Positions 1 through 11,000 of a stretch of 64,000 nucleotides of DNA are shown one piece after another. A program made the position numbers and the translations under genes. The first letter of the stretch is position 1. Each line of letters opens with the position of its first letter. A model generated the notes under the pieces. It worked only from the letters and a program-made list of their open reading frames with translations. It did not search any database and was not told the origin of the DNA. Origin of the DNA: Pseudomonas fulva (GTDB lineage Bacteria; Pseudomonadota; Gammaproteobacteria; Pseudomonadales; Pseudomonadaceae); NCBI RefSeq assembly GCF_023517795.1, contig NZ_CP082928.1, positions 3,472,001 to 3,536,000 of the forward strand, read 5' to 3'.

Positions 1-48
1 CTTGCCGAGCGGATGCGTAACGTTGCCGGCTTTTTTCTGACCCGGTGA
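1..48 (+). CDS. 3' end of an unidentified gene (partial)
   Basis: An open frame enters from the left edge and stops at a TGA at 46-48, giving a 15-residue tail ending GFFLTR. It is too short to name. It does not look like the C-terminus of uracil phosphoribosyltransferase, which I recall as the usual neighbour of hpt. That it is a real gene end is inferred only from strand and spacing (60 bases to hpt). Confidence 0.3.
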   Translation, partial: LAERMRNVAGFFLTR

Positions 49-108
49 TCAACTCCTGCGCCGGGGCCACCCATGCGGTGCATGCCAGCCCGCCTACGAG
101 GACACGAT

Positions 109-666
109 ATGTCTGCCGATCTCGCCCACATCCGCCAGGTAATGGCCGAAGCCGACTGCCTGTACAGCGAAGCCGACGTGGAGGCCGCCATCACCCGCGT
201 CGCGGCGGCCATCAACGCCGACCTGGCCGAGCGCAACCCGGTGGTGTTCTGCGTGATGAACGGCGGGCTGATCTTCTCCGGCAAACTGCTGACCCAGCTC
301 GGCTTCCCGCTGGAGGCCAGCTACCTGCACGCCAGCCGCTACCGTAACCAGACCAGCGGCGGCGAGTTGTTCTGGAAGGCCAAGCCGGAAGTGTCGTTCA
401 TCGACCGCGACGTGCTGATCATCGACGACATCCTCGACGAAGGGCACACCCTGGGCGCCATCATCGACTTCTGTCACCACGCCGGTGCCGCCAACGTGCA
501 CACGGCGGTGCTGATCGACAAGGATCACGATCGCAAGGCACGCCCGGACCTGAAAGCCGATTACGTCGGCCTGCCGTGCATCGACCGCTATATCTTCGGT
601 TACGGCATGGATTACAAGGGCTACTGGCGCAACGCGCCGGGCATCTTCGCGGTCAAGGGGCTCTGA
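109..666 (+). CDS. hpt: Hypoxanthine-guanine phosphoribosyltransferase
   Basis: Cytosolic purine-salvage enzyme that transfers phosphoribosyl from PRPP to hypoxanthine or guanine, giving IMP or GMP. The 185-residue product has the type I phosphoribosyltransferase fold. The PRPP-binding loop is near residues 102-113 (VLIIDDILDEG, with the paired aspartates), and a base-binding region with aspartates follows toward the C-terminus (YGMDYKGYWR). The ATG at 109 is chosen because GAGGA lies 7-8 bases upstream; an earlier in-frame ATG at 73 has no Shine-Dalgarno and adds a non-conserved tail. It ends directly against a repeat element and is convergent with the SulP gene. Confidence 0.9.
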   Translation: MSADLAHIRQVMAEADCLYSEADVEAAITRVAAAINADLAERNPVVFCVMNGGLIFSGKLLTQLGFPLEASYLHASRYRNQTSGGELFWKAKPEVSFIDRDVLIIDDILDEGHTLGAIIDFCHHAGAANVHTAVLIDKDHDRKARPDLKADYVGLPCIDRYIFGYGMDYKGYWRNAPGIFAVKGL

Positions 667-885
667 GAGCCTGTTCACGATCTTTTTAGGCGACATTAAA
701 GAGACTGCTACAAAGCGGCCGGTCGTGCTGCGATTTCAAACCTGCTGATATTGGTGGGCTGAAGCCCACCCTACGGGGCTGGCACGATCTGTAGGGTGGG
801 CTTTAGCCCACCACTGCAAATGGCCTCTTCCGCCACTTTGCAGGCAAAGCGCTGAAATCGAGCCGCAAGATCGTGAGCGGCTTCC
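667..885. repeat. MITE-like repeat element, copy 1
   Basis: A non-coding element of about 215 bp fills the hpt-SulP gap. Its left end GAGCCTGTTCACGATCT touches the hpt stop codon. Its right end, read on the other strand (about 867-885), is GAAGCCGCTCACGATCTT, giving imperfect terminal inverted repeats. The centre holds two long arms, 753-775 and 791-812 (GGTGGGCTNAAGCCCACCCTAC), complementary with one mismatch, and each arm is itself palindromic. Related copies lie at 3104 and 26024. No transposase is present. It may also act as a bidirectional transcription terminator for the convergent genes, but that is inference. Confidence 0.75.
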
Positions 886-912
886 AAGCCCTTCGGCTGG
901 CCGGGGCGCGTT

Positions 913-2619
913 TCAGGCGTCGCCGGGCCAGCCCTCGCAGATCGCCCGCGCCTGGGGCAGATCCCGGGCGTAGCTGAGGCGCCCGTGGGCTCGCTGCAGG
1001 CCGGCCCGGCGCAGCTTCAGGCGCAGTGACGGCGAGGCGCCGCTGACGATCAGGGCGATGCCCTGCTGGCGGTATTCCAGCACGGTGCTGTGCAGGGCGG
1101 CGAGGGCGGTCATGTCGAGCATCGGCACGGCGCTGACATCCAGAATCACCACGCGGATATGCGGGTCGAGGCGGCGCAGGGTTTCCAGGGTGCGCTGCGC
1201 GGCGCCAAAGAACAGCGGCCCGCGGATGGCCAGGGCCAGCACGTGCTCGGGCAGGTCGCTCAGGGCCTGGTGGCCGTGGCTGGGCAGGCGCCGGGCATCG
1301 GTCAGCTCGCTCATGCGCTTGATGAACAGCCCGGCGGCCAGCAGCAGGCCGACGCCCACTGCCAGCACCATGTCGAACAGTACCGTCAGCGAGAGGCAGG
1401 TGAGCAGCACCAGCACGTCGCTGCGTGGCGCGATGCGCAGGGTATGGGCCACGTGGTGGGCTTCGCTCATGTTCCAGGCCACCATCAGCAACAGGGCAGC
1501 CAGGGCGGCCATCGGCAGATAGCTGAACAGCGGGGCGAGAAACAGGATGGCGGCCAGCACCACGCCGGCGTGGATGATCGCCGCCAGCGGCGAACAGGCG
1601 CCGGCCCGCACGTTGGTGGCACTGCGGGCGATGGCCGCGGTGGCGGTGATGCCGCCGAACAGCGGTGCCACCAGGTTGCCGATGCCCTGGCCGAGCAGTT
1701 CGGCGTTGGGGTCGTGCCTGCTGCCGGTCATGCCGTCGGCGACCACCGCGCAGAGCAGCGACTCGATGGCGCCAAGCATGGCGATGGCAAAGGCCGGCGC
1801 CAGCAACTGGCGGATCAGCTCGAACGACAGCAGCAGCGGCTGGCCATCGGCGCCCGGCAACTGCCAGGGCCAGGCGAAGCTCGGCAGGAAAGGCGGAATG
1901 CCTGGGTAGCTGATGCCATCGACGCTGTAGCTGAAGCGTTCACCGAGCGTCGCCACCGACAGGCCGCCATGCTCCAGCAGCAAGCCCAGTAAAGCGCCGA
2001 CCGTAAGTGCTGCCAGATGCCCGGGCACCCGCGGTACCAGCCGCGGCCATAGCAGCAACACGGCCAGGCAGGCCAGGGCCACCAGGCTGTCGCCGAGCTG
2101 GATGCCGGGTAACGCCTGCCAGAGCATCTGCAGCTGCTGCACGTAGTGGCTCGGCTGCCCGGCCAGTTGCAGGCCGAGCAGATCCTTGAGCTGCAGGGTG
2201 GCGATGACGATGCCGATGCCGGCGGTGAAACCGAGGGTGACCGGGTAGGGCACGAACTCGATCAGGCGGCCGGCCTTGACCAGCCCCAGGGCGATCAGGA
2301 TCAGCCCCGCCATCAGGGTGCACAGCAGCAGCCCGCCGATGCCGAACTGCCCGGTGATCGGCAGCAGGATCACCACGAAGGCGGCGGTGGGGCCGGAGAT
2401 GTTGAAGCGCGAACCACCACACAGGGCGATCAGCGGAGCGGCGACCAACACCGTGTACAGGCCGTGTTGCGGCGCCACGCCGACGGCGATCGCCAGGGCC
2501 ATGGCCAGGGGAATGGCGATGATGCCAACCGTCAGGCCGGCGGCCAGGTCGCCGCGCAGGCTGGCCCAGGTGTAGCCACTACGCAGGCTCTGGCGGCACG
2601 CGGCGAACAGGGTAGGCAT
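913..2619 (-). CDS. SulP/SLC26 family anion transporter with STAS domain
   Basis: Inner-membrane anion permease of about 568 residues, the usual SulP length. The N-terminal two thirds are hydrophobic membrane segments with the conserved start of the SulP domain (DLAAGLTVGIIAIPLAMALA near residue 25). The last 100 or so residues form a cytoplasmic STAS domain (PHIRVVILDVSAVPMLDMTA). Family members move sulfate, bicarbonate or dicarboxylates; the substrate cannot be read from sequence. The ATG at 2619 is preferred over the one at 2661 because AGGAAG lies about 8 bases upstream of it. No carbonic anhydrase gene is adjacent. Confidence 0.88.
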   Translation of the reverse strand: MPTLFAACRQSLRSGYTWASLRGDLAAGLTVGIIAIPLAMALAIAVGVAPQHGLYTVLVAAPLIALCGGSRFNISGPTAAFVVILLPITGQFGIGGLLLCTLMAGLILIALGLVKAGRLIEFVPYPVTLGFTAGIGIVIATLQLKDLLGLQLAGQPSHYVQQLQMLWQALPGIQLGDSLVALACLAVLLLWPRLVPRVPGHLAALTVGALLGLLLEHGGLSVATLGERFSYSVDGISYPGIPPFLPSFAWPWQLPGADGQPLLLSFELIRQLLAPAFAIAMLGAIESLLCAVVADGMTGSRHDPNAELLGQGIGNLVAPLFGGITATAAIARSATNVRAGACSPLAAIIHAGVVLAAILFLAPLFSYLPMAALAALLLMVAWNMSEAHHVAHTLRIAPRSDVLVLLTCLSLTVLFDMVLAVGVGLLLAAGLFIKRMSELTDARRLPSHGHQALSDLPEHVLALAIRGPLFFGAAQRTLETLRRLDPHIRVVILDVSAVPMLDMTALAALHSTVLEYRQQGIALIVSGASPSLRLKLRRAGLQRAHGRLSYARDLPQARAICEGWPGDA

Positions 2620-2815
2620 GGTGGCGCTTCCTGAAGGAGTGCCGCCAGTATAGAGCGGCACCGGGTCCGTGGGTGTTGACTTATGTCGGCTAGCGACTGA
2701 TGTACCGTGGTGTTAGAAAAACCGGCTGCAGGCGTTGATCACGACGTGCGTTGAGCGGCTGCAGCGCCGGCGTTACACTGCCGGCCCCGTGTATTCTGGT
2801 TGGCTGGAGTGAGCG

Positions 2816-3103
2816 ATGCGTAAAGACAAGAAGCAGGTGATTGGCGACGACGTGAGCGATGAGCAGATCAAGCTGTTTCTCGCCGTGGAACCGGCCGATG
2901 CCACGCCGCCCTCGCTGCACAAGCTGGTCAAGGCCTACCGTGGCCTGCGCGATCACGACTTCGAGCGTTTCGTAGGCTTCTTCGTCGAGGCCGGTTATGA
3001 CCTGGATGCCAAGGACGCCGACGGCAATGATTTCATCGCCCTGATCCAGGATCAGCGCAATGCTGAACCCTACATCCAGGCGGTCAAAGCCGCCCGCGGC
3101 TAA
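2816..3103 (+). CDS. PA4642-family conserved protein
   Basis: A 95-residue soluble, highly charged protein starting MRKDKKQVIGDDVSDEQIK, which I recognise as the PA4642 family of pseudomonads; its molecular role is unknown. The sequence predicts mostly alpha-helix with a central KLVKAYRGLRDHDFERFVGFF segment and no signal peptide or membrane helix. GGAGTGAGCG just before the ATG is the ribosome-binding site. A repeat element starts at the base after its stop codon. The family name comes from memory of the sequence, not a search. Confidence 0.75.
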   Translation: MRKDKKQVIGDDVSDEQIKLFLAVEPADATPPSLHKLVKAYRGLRDHDFERFVGFFVEAGYDLDAKDADGNDFIALIQDQRNAEPYIQAVKAARG

Positions 3104-3316
3104 GAACCTGCTCACGATCTTCTTAGACGGTATGAAAGAGGTTGCTACAGGCAAAAGCGGCCGGTAATGCTGCAATTTCAAATCTGCTCATATTGGTGGG
3201 CTGAAGCGGATCGCCGCCCGGCCCAACCTACGAGGCTAGCACGATCTGTAGGGTGGGCTTTAGCCCACCACGGCAAATGGCCGCTTGCGCCACTCAGCAG
3301 CCAAAATCGACGAGCC
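3104..3316. repeat. MITE-like repeat element, copy 2 (degenerate)
   Basis: It begins GAACCTGCTCACGATCTTCTTAGAC directly after the TAA of the PA4642-family gene and follows copy 1 base for base over long stretches (AGCGGCCGGT, GCAATTTCAAA, ATATTGGTGGGCTGAAGC). The right-hand arm GTAGGGTGGGCTTTAGCCCACC (3247-3268) is intact. The left-hand arm diverges after GGGCTGAAGC, so the long cruciform is broken. The right terminal repeat is not clear. The rest of the gap to 3396 shows no gene or site I can support. Confidence 0.65.
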
Positions 3317-3396
3317 TGTGCTTGAGGACTTTGATCAGGTTCCAGGGGCTTTCCGGCGACGGCATCCTGTCGTCGCCCACCTGATGTGGCAGCAAG

Positions 3397-3705
3397 CTAG
3401 TCGCCGCGCTTGCTGTCGATCCGCTCCAGGCGATTGCCCACGAAGCGCAGGAAGTAGTTCATGCCGTTGCGCGGGCCGTAGTTCCATTCCTCGATCTGCA
3501 CCTCATGGGTGAAGCCGTAGCGGTCGGTCTGCTCCTTGTAGCCGATGAAGTCGCGGTTGTTCGGCTCGCCGCATTTGGCCTGCACCTCGGCCGTGGTGTC
3601 GCCTGTGCTGGCGATCGCGCTGCCGCAGCGCCAGGTCGCAGCATTCGCGGTGCCGGCGAGCAGCACCAGCAGGACGCAGGGGATGAGTGTCTTGATCATG
3701 GTCAT
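3397..3705 (-). CDS. DUF2845 domain protein, secreted (paralog B)
   Basis: A 102-residue protein with an N-terminal signal peptide (basic MTMIK, hydrophobic core LIPCVLLVLLAGTANA, cleavage after the second ANA), so it should be periplasmic. The mature part has the DUF2845 pattern: WRCGSAIASTGDTTAEVQAKCGEP, then IEEWNYGPRNGMNYFLRFVGNRL. The two conserved cysteines (RCG and KCG) could form a disulfide. Its ATG overlaps the stop of the upstream paralog (ATGA), showing translational coupling. Function unknown. Confidence 0.8.
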   Translation of the reverse strand: MTMIKTLIPCVLLVLLAGTANAATWRCGSAIASTGDTTAEVQAKCGEPNNRDFIGYKEQTDRYGFTHEVQIEEWNYGPRNGMNYFLRFVGNRLERIDSKRGD

Positions 3706-3998
3706 TGCCGGCGTTTGCGCTCGATGCGCGTCAGCCGATTGCCCTCGAAGGTCAGGATGGTGAACATGCCGTTGCTGGGCTCATAGGCCCATTCCTCGAT
3801 GTTGGTTTCACGTCGGTTGTAGGGGCCAACGGTATAGCCGACCGGATCGCGGAACGCCGGCTCGCCGCATTTCTGCATCACCTCGAAGGTGCGATCGCCC
3901 AGGTTCACCAGCTTGCTGCCGCAGCGCAGCGTGTCGGCATGGCTCAGCAGGGGGCTGGCGCACAGCATCAGCAGCAGACTCAGTCGTTTCATGTGCAT
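3702..3998 (-). CDS. DUF2845 domain protein, secreted (paralog A)
   Basis: About 98 residues with a signal peptide (KRLSLLLMLCASPLLSHA) and the same pattern as its downstream paralog: LRCGSKLVNLGDRTFEVMQKCGEP and IEEWAYEPSNGMFTILTFEGNRL, with two conserved cysteines. The start codon is ambiguous. The ATG at 3998 overlaps the stop of the DUF748 gene (TGATG) and fits coupling; the ATG at 3992 gives the more typical signal peptide. The two paralogs and the DUF748 gene form a three-gene minus-strand operon. Function unknown. Confidence 0.78.
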   Translation of the reverse strand: MHMKRLSLLLMLCASPLLSHADTLRCGSKLVNLGDRTFEVMQKCGEPAFRDPVGYTVGPYNRRETNIEEWAYEPSNGMFTILTFEGNRLTRIERKRRQ

Positions 3999-6940
3999 CA
4001 CTCGCTGCCCAGATGAAGAGGGGTGGCCACGCGGCCGTCGGGTTCGGCCTGGCCCAGGTTGACGTCGAGCAGGTAGATACGCTCGTCCGCCAGTTTGCCA
4101 TTGTCCGCCAGATAGGCCTTGATCGCCGCCGCTCGTGCCTGCGCCAGCTGACGCTGCAGGCCGCGGCTGTCGCTCCAGGACGCCAGCACCGCCGCATGCA
4201 GTTTCGCGGTGCGTTGTTCATCATTCAGTTCGGCCCAGTCGGCCGGTGGCTGCTGCTTGAGGCGGGCGCGGTAGATGCCTTCGAGCAACGGCGCTTTTTC
4301 CTCCTCGGGCACCACCAGCTCCTCGGCGCTGGCCGGAACCTGGTCACCACGGCGCTGCATGATGCGGTACAGATAATCCTGATACTCGCGCTCCAGGCGC
4401 CGTTCGGCGAGCAGCGGGCCGTCGCTGCTCTGGGCGGCAGCGCCTTCGATTTCCAGGCGCAGGGCCGGGCGCTCCTGCAGGGCGCTGGCCAGGGTGTCGA
4501 GGGCTTTACGGGCCTGGCCGTCCAGCTCGGCACTGCCCGGGGCGAACAGCACGGTGCTGAGGTCCATCTCGCTGCCGCCGCTGACCAGGCCGCCAATGAA
4601 CTTGAAGGGCGCCTGGGCGGTGCGCAGCACCAGGTTGCGCAGAGTCTGCCAGACGATCGGCATGACGCTGAACTGCGGGTCGTTGAGATTGCCCTGCAGC
4701 GGCAGCTCCAGGGCGATGCGCCCCTGGGTGTCCTTGAGCAGGGCCACGGCCAGGCGGATCGGCAGGTCGACGGCATCCGGGCTGTCGACCTTCTCGCCAA
4801 GCTGCAGCTGCTCGACCAGCACCTTGTTCTCGGCGTTGAGCTTGCCGTCGTTGATGCGGTAGTGCAGGTCCAGGTTCAGGCGGCCCTTGCGGATGCGGTA
4901 GCCGGCGAACTTGCCGGAGTAGGGCGTCAGGGTGGTCAGTTCGACCTGCTTGAACTGAGTGGCGATGTCCAGGCTCTGCAGCGGGTCGAACGGCGTCAGG
5001 CTGCCCTTGATGCTGACCGGTGCGTAGCGGTCGACCTTGCCGCTGATATCCACCGGAGCAGGCGTGTTGCCTGTGCTGTCGAGGGTGCCGATGCGGCCAT
5101 TGAGCTGCTGCACGGCGGTGGCGAAGTTGGGCCTGAGGCTGAAGTCGGCGAAGTTGGCCGAGCCATCCCTGAGGCTGACCTCGCCGATGCGGATCGCCAG
5201 CGGTTTGCTCTCGGCCGCCGTGGCAGACGACTGCGCCTGCGCGGCATTGCCAGCTGGCTGCCTGATGATCAGTTCGTTGACGTTGGTGGTCAGGTCTTCG
5301 TTGATGATGAAGCGGGCATAAGGCTGCTGCAGGTCGACCCGTTCGATGTCCAGGCGCTCGCCATGGCGGTAATCGATACCGCCCAGGTCGAGCTGCTTCC
5401 AGCGCAGCAGGTCGCGGTCCTTGAGGGTGTCGAGGGTATGCAGCTGGGTCACCTGGGCCTTGCCCTGCACGCGCAGCGCCAGCGGCTCGGTGCTGGTCAG
5501 GGCGACGTCGAGGTCGCTGCTCAGCAGGCCGCTGCGCAGTTCCAGGTGCACGAAGGGGCTGATATAGGCCTGGGACACGCGCATATCGAGGTTGCGGGTG
5601 GCGACCTTCAGGCTGGCGGTGGTCGGGCTCAGCTGCACCTGGCCCTGGGCCTCGAGCTTGCCCTGCCTGCCGACCCCGGTATCCAGCTTGAGGGTGACGG
5701 GCGAGGTGCCCAGGCTGTCTAAATTCTGCATGTCGAGGTTGAGCGGGCCGAGTTCGACGGCGACTTCCTCGTCGGGTACGCGATCCACCAGGTGGGCGTG
5801 GTAATCACGCAGTTGTGCGTCCTTGATCTGTACCTGCCAGGGCCTGGCCGGCTGTTTCGCCGCCTGCGGGGCGTTTTCTGCTTTGGCGGGCTTTGGCTGC
5901 TCGGTGCCGGCTGCCGGGGCCTGCTTGGCGCCTTGGCCAGCCTCTCCAGCCAACAGCTTCTGCCAGTCCAGCTCGCCATCTTTTTCCCGCGCTGCCCAGG
6001 CTTCGAGCTGCTGCCCGCGCACCTTGCCGATCACCACCTGCTGCTTGGCCAGATCCAGCGCGGCTTCGCTGACTTCCAGGGATTGCAGCTTGATCAGCGG
6101 CTTGCCGTCCGGCGCTTTCATGGCGAAGGGCGCGGCCTTGATGCGCGTGTTGCTGAGGGTCAGCTCGGTGCCCTTGCGCAGGTCCAGGCGGTAGTCGGTG
6201 GCGAGATTCACCACGCCCTGCTCGAGCACCAGCGGCACGGCGTCGCGCACGTAGGGCCAGAAGGCCTGCATCGGCTCGTCGGTGATCTTCAGGGTGCCGC
6301 TGGAGCTGAATGGGCTGAGGCTCAGCTCGCCGCGCCAGTCGATGCGCCCACCGGCCGGGCCGGTGGCCACCAGGGTCATGTCGGCGTTGTCGTCGGGCAG
6401 GGTGCTGAGGTTGTGCAGCTCGAGGTTCAGGTCGTCGTAGTGGATGTCGATCGGCTCCTGCGGGCGCAGGTCTTGAAAGCGCAGGTTGCCGCCGGCGAGT
6501 TCGATACGATCGATACGCAGGGGGAACGGCTCGCTGGGCTCGTCGGGCTTGGGCTCGCTGGGCGGCAGCTTGAACAGTTGCGCCAGGTTCAGGCTGCCGT
6601 TCTTGGCGAAACGGACCTCGGTGTGCGGCTTGACCAGGGTCACGTCCGCCAGGTGCAGGGCGCCGCTCCACAGGCTGTCCAGCTGCAGGTCGACCGCCAG
6701 GTGTTCGAACGCCACCTGCTCCTTGCCGGGCTCGCCCAGGTGCAGGCCCCACAGTTTCAGTTCCAGGGTAAAGGGGTTGAGCTGCAGACGATCCAGCCGC
6801 GCCGGCTGGGTGGCGTAATTCTCCAGCTGCTGATTGGCGATGCGCAGGGCGACGCCTGGCAGGATCAGGAAGCCGATCAGGCTGTACAGCCCCAGGGCGA
6901 TCAACAGGGCGGTGGCGGCGCGGCGCAATCCTTTGGGCAT
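3998..6940 (-). CDS. DUF748 (AsmA-like) envelope protein with OmpA-like C-terminus
   Basis: A 980-residue protein with one N-terminal membrane segment (residues about 8-30, ALLIALGLYSLIGFLILPG) followed by a long, beta-rich periplasmic region of the DUF748/AsmA superfamily (LNPFTLELKLWGLHLGEPGK near residue 55). A proline/alanine-rich linker (about 330-365) interrupts it. Around residues 785-830 comes a segment resembling an OmpA peptidoglycan-binding domain (LFAPGSAELDGQARKALDTL, then LRLEIEGAA). AsmA relatives act in lipid transport between membranes or in outer-membrane assembly; a similar role here is inference. It is the first gene of an operon with two secreted DUF2845 proteins. Confidence 0.85.
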   Translation of the reverse strand: MPKGLRRAATALLIALGLYSLIGFLILPGVALRIANQQLENYATQPARLDRLQLNPFTLELKLWGLHLGEPGKEQVAFEHLAVDLQLDSLWSGALHLADVTLVKPHTEVRFAKNGSLNLAQLFKLPPSEPKPDEPSEPFPLRIDRIELAGGNLRFQDLRPQEPIDIHYDDLNLELHNLSTLPDDNADMTLVATGPAGGRIDWRGELSLSPFSSSGTLKITDEPMQAFWPYVRDAVPLVLEQGVVNLATDYRLDLRKGTELTLSNTRIKAAPFAMKAPDGKPLIKLQSLEVSEAALDLAKQQVVIGKVRGQQLEAWAAREKDGELDWQKLLAGEAGQGAKQAPAAGTEQPKPAKAENAPQAAKQPARPWQVQIKDAQLRDYHAHLVDRVPDEEVAVELGPLNLDMQNLDSLGTSPVTLKLDTGVGRQGKLEAQGQVQLSPTTASLKVATRNLDMRVSQAYISPFVHLELRSGLLSSDLDVALTSTEPLALRVQGKAQVTQLHTLDTLKDRDLLRWKQLDLGGIDYRHGERLDIERVDLQQPYARFIINEDLTTNVNELIIRQPAGNAAQAQSSATAAESKPLAIRIGEVSLRDGSANFADFSLRPNFATAVQQLNGRIGTLDSTGNTPAPVDISGKVDRYAPVSIKGSLTPFDPLQSLDIATQFKQVELTTLTPYSGKFAGYRIRKGRLNLDLHYRINDGKLNAENKVLVEQLQLGEKVDSPDAVDLPIRLAVALLKDTQGRIALELPLQGNLNDPQFSVMPIVWQTLRNLVLRTAQAPFKFIGGLVSGGSEMDLSTVLFAPGSAELDGQARKALDTLASALQERPALRLEIEGAAAQSSDGPLLAERRLEREYQDYLYRIMQRRGDQVPASAEELVVPEEEKAPLLEGIYRARLKQQPPADWAELNDEQRTAKLHAAVLASWSDSRGLQRQLAQARAAAIKAYLADNGKLADERIYLLDVNLGQAEPDGRVATPLHLGSE

Positions 6941-7017
6941 GGTCTCGCTTCATCTTCCTGGCGGGAGTGCCTTGGATTATGGCATGGGGCCTTGGTTCCG
7001 CGGGAGGCTGCTGCCTG

Positions 7018-8034
7018 TCAGAAATGCAGAACCAGGGTCTTCAGCGGCGGGTTGCCATCGCTCGAGGGAAAGTCCGCGGCCGGCTGCAACTGCTCGTGCT
7101 CGCGTACCGGACGGCCCAGCTTTGCGGCGCAGCGCAGCACCTGCTCGCGCCACTCGTCCAGGGGCACCTTTGCCAGGTTGTTGCAGCACACCAGGGTGCC
7201 GTCTTCGGCGGTGGCGAGAATCGCCGGCTTGAGCAGGCTCTGGTAATCGCGCAGCAGGTCGACGGTGCCAAAGGCGCTCTTTGCCCAGGCCGGCGGGTCA
7301 AGAAACACCAGGTCGAACTGGCGCTGTTCCAGGCGTGGGTAGCTTGGCAGCTTCTGGCCGCGCCGGGACGCGATGGGCAGACCGGCCCACTGGCGGATCG
7401 CCGGAAAGTAATCCGATTGCACGAACTGCATGGCCGGCAGATCCGGGTTGAGCGCGCCGTTCTCGCGGCCGACCGCCAGGTTGCCTTCGGCGAAGTCGAG
7501 GTTCACCACCTCGCGGGCACCGCCAGCGGCGGCATTCAGGCCCACGCCGCAGGTGTAGGCGAACAGGTTGAGCACGCTTTTCCCGGCGCTGTGGCGCTGC
7601 ACCCAGCCGCGGGCGTTGCGCAGGTCGAGAAACAGCAGTGGGTCCTGGCCGGCATGCCGGCCGCGCACCCGGTAATCGAGGCCCCACTCCCGACCCACCA
7701 GGTCGACCAGCGCATCGTCAGCGGCGCTGTATACAGGGTCGCTGCGATCGACCCGCGAGTTGCCCCTGGAGCGGTCGTTGTAGACCAGCAGGGTGGACAG
7801 CTCGAGGGTTTCGTTGACCTGCTCGTGCAGGGCCAGTAGCTCGTCGCGGCTCAGCGTCTGGTGAAAGCTCTGCACCATCAGCTGCGGGCCGTAGCGGTCG
7901 ACGGTCAGGCCGCCGGCGCCTTCCTGGCTGCCGTGGAACAGTCGATAGCAATCGGTGCTCTGCTCGTGCAGCTCGGCGATCAGGGCTTGGCGATTGGCGA
8001 GTGCGGCGCGCATCGCCTGGTCGAGAGACGGCAT
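7018..8034 (-). CDS. Class I SAM-dependent (rRNA-type) methyltransferase, RlmI/RlmK-like
   Basis: A 338-residue cytoplasmic methyltransferase of the COG1092 type, whose characterised members methylate 23S rRNA. The SAM-binding motif I appears as NLFAYTCGVG (residues about 160-170), motif II as the acidic end of EVVNLDFAEGN, and the catalytic motif IV as FLDPPAWAKS (about 255-264). The N-terminal region (HGSQEGAGGLTVDRYGPQL) matches the PUA-like/EEHEE part of RlmI-type enzymes, but it is shorter than full RlmI (about 396 residues). The exact nucleotide target is not inferable. It stands alone between the DUF748 and MpaB genes. Confidence 0.8.
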   Translation of the reverse strand: MPSLDQAMRAALANRQALIAELHEQSTDCYRLFHGSQEGAGGLTVDRYGPQLMVQSFHQTLSRDELLALHEQVNETLELSTLLVYNDRSRGNSRVDRSDPVYSAADDALVDLVGREWGLDYRVRGRHAGQDPLLFLDLRNARGWVQRHSAGKSVLNLFAYTCGVGLNAAAGGAREVVNLDFAEGNLAVGRENGALNPDLPAMQFVQSDYFPAIRQWAGLPIASRRGQKLPSYPRLEQRQFDLVFLDPPAWAKSAFGTVDLLRDYQSLLKPAILATAEDGTLVCCNNLAKVPLDEWREQVLRCAAKLGRPVREHEQLQPAADFPSSDGNPPLKTLVLHF

Positions 8035-8112
8035 GGCGGCGACTCGTGGAAAAGGGGCGCGCAGTCTACCACCCCTGGAATCGGTTGAACGCCTGGCGGG
8101 CTTGCCGGACGC

Positions 8113-8988
8113 TCAGTATGGCGGCAGGCCCATGCGAATACGCGACCGGTGCAGCGAGCCACTGCGCACCGCCCAGCGAATGACCGGCGCGATGCCATGC
8201 ACGCCGCTGCGTACCAGGCGGCTGCGCAGCGGCGTCATGGGTTGGTCGAGCATCTGCTGTGCCCAGTCTGGCAATAGGTCGATGCCGGCCTGCATGAACA
8301 GCTTGCCCACCGGTGCGGCCAGCCGGCTGGGCGCAGGTGCCGCCAGCAGGATGCGCAGGATTTCCCGCGAGCGCGCGTCGCACAACAACTGGCTGCGCAT
8401 GCGCTGCAGGTAGCTGTCGATCTGCGCGCGGTCGCGCGGCACGTCGCGCGCGCCCAGGCGTTCGGCCACCAGGGCGATCTCGGCGTAGTAGCGATCCTGA
8501 TCGGCGCCGCTCATCTGCGGGTTGAGGTAGCGCAGGTGGGCCCGCAGGAAGCTGTGCACCTCGGCGACATGCACCCAGGTCAGCAGTTCGGGGTCGCTGG
8601 CGCTGTAGGGGCGGCCATCCGGCGCGGTACCGACCACGTGCAGGTGGATGCGCCGGACCTTGTCGATCAGCCAGTCGGCGTCGGCCCGGCTGGCGAAGGT
8701 GGTGCCGGAAACGAACTGGCCGGTGCGGCGCAGGCGGCCGAGCAGGTCCTCGCGAAAATTGGAGTGATCCCAGACCCCGGCCAGCGCCAGTGGGTGCAGG
8801 GCCTGCAGCAGCAGGGCGGTGATGCCGCCGATCAGCATGCTGGTGAAGTCGCCGTGGATACGCCAGCACACCGCCTCCGGGCCGAACAGGCCGGGGTCGC
8901 CCTTGGGGTTTTCGAAGTCGATCTGGCCCAGGGAAATACCGCTCAGGCTCAGGGCTTGCTGTTCGATACGGCGGCGAATGATTTCCAT
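8113..8988 (-). CDS. Oxygenase MpaB family protein (DUF2236)
   Basis: A 291-residue protein of the DUF2236/MpaB family, related to fungal MpaB and to Lcp latex-clearing protein, in which a heme iron is bound by conserved histidines. Visible family features: FGPEAVCWRIHGDFTSMLIGG (residues 36-56), LLQALHPLALAGVWDHSNF (about 60-78), TTFASRADADWLIDKVRRIHLHVVG, and the DPELLTWVHVAEVHSFL block with candidate heme-ligand histidines. No signal peptide. Substrate unknown. The gene is monocistronic between an rRNA methyltransferase and acs. Confidence 0.82.
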   Translation of the reverse strand: MEIIRRRIEQQALSLSGISLGQIDFENPKGDPGLFGPEAVCWRIHGDFTSMLIGGITALLLQALHPLALAGVWDHSNFREDLLGRLRRTGQFVSGTTFASRADADWLIDKVRRIHLHVVGTAPDGRPYSASDPELLTWVHVAEVHSFLRAHLRYLNPQMSGADQDRYYAEIALVAERLGARDVPRDRAQIDSYLQRMRSQLLCDARSREILRILLAAPAPSRLAAPVGKLFMQAGIDLLPDWAQQMLDQPMTPLRSRLVRSGVHGIAPVIRWAVRSGSLHRSRIRMGLPPY

Positions 8989-9058
8989 GCCGCGAGCCTA
9001 ATGCGCGCGGCTGCCGGCCACAAGTCAGGCCGCATTGGCCGATGCCCGGGAGCGGCAG

Positions 9059-10996
<1,938 letters not shown>

Positions 10997-11000
10997 GGCG

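Noticed and set aside
913..2661. SulP gene start at 2661
   Set aside because: The upstream ATG adds a Gly/Ser/Thr tail (MPLYTGGTPSGSAT) with no ribosome-binding site; AGGAAG precedes the ATG at 2619.
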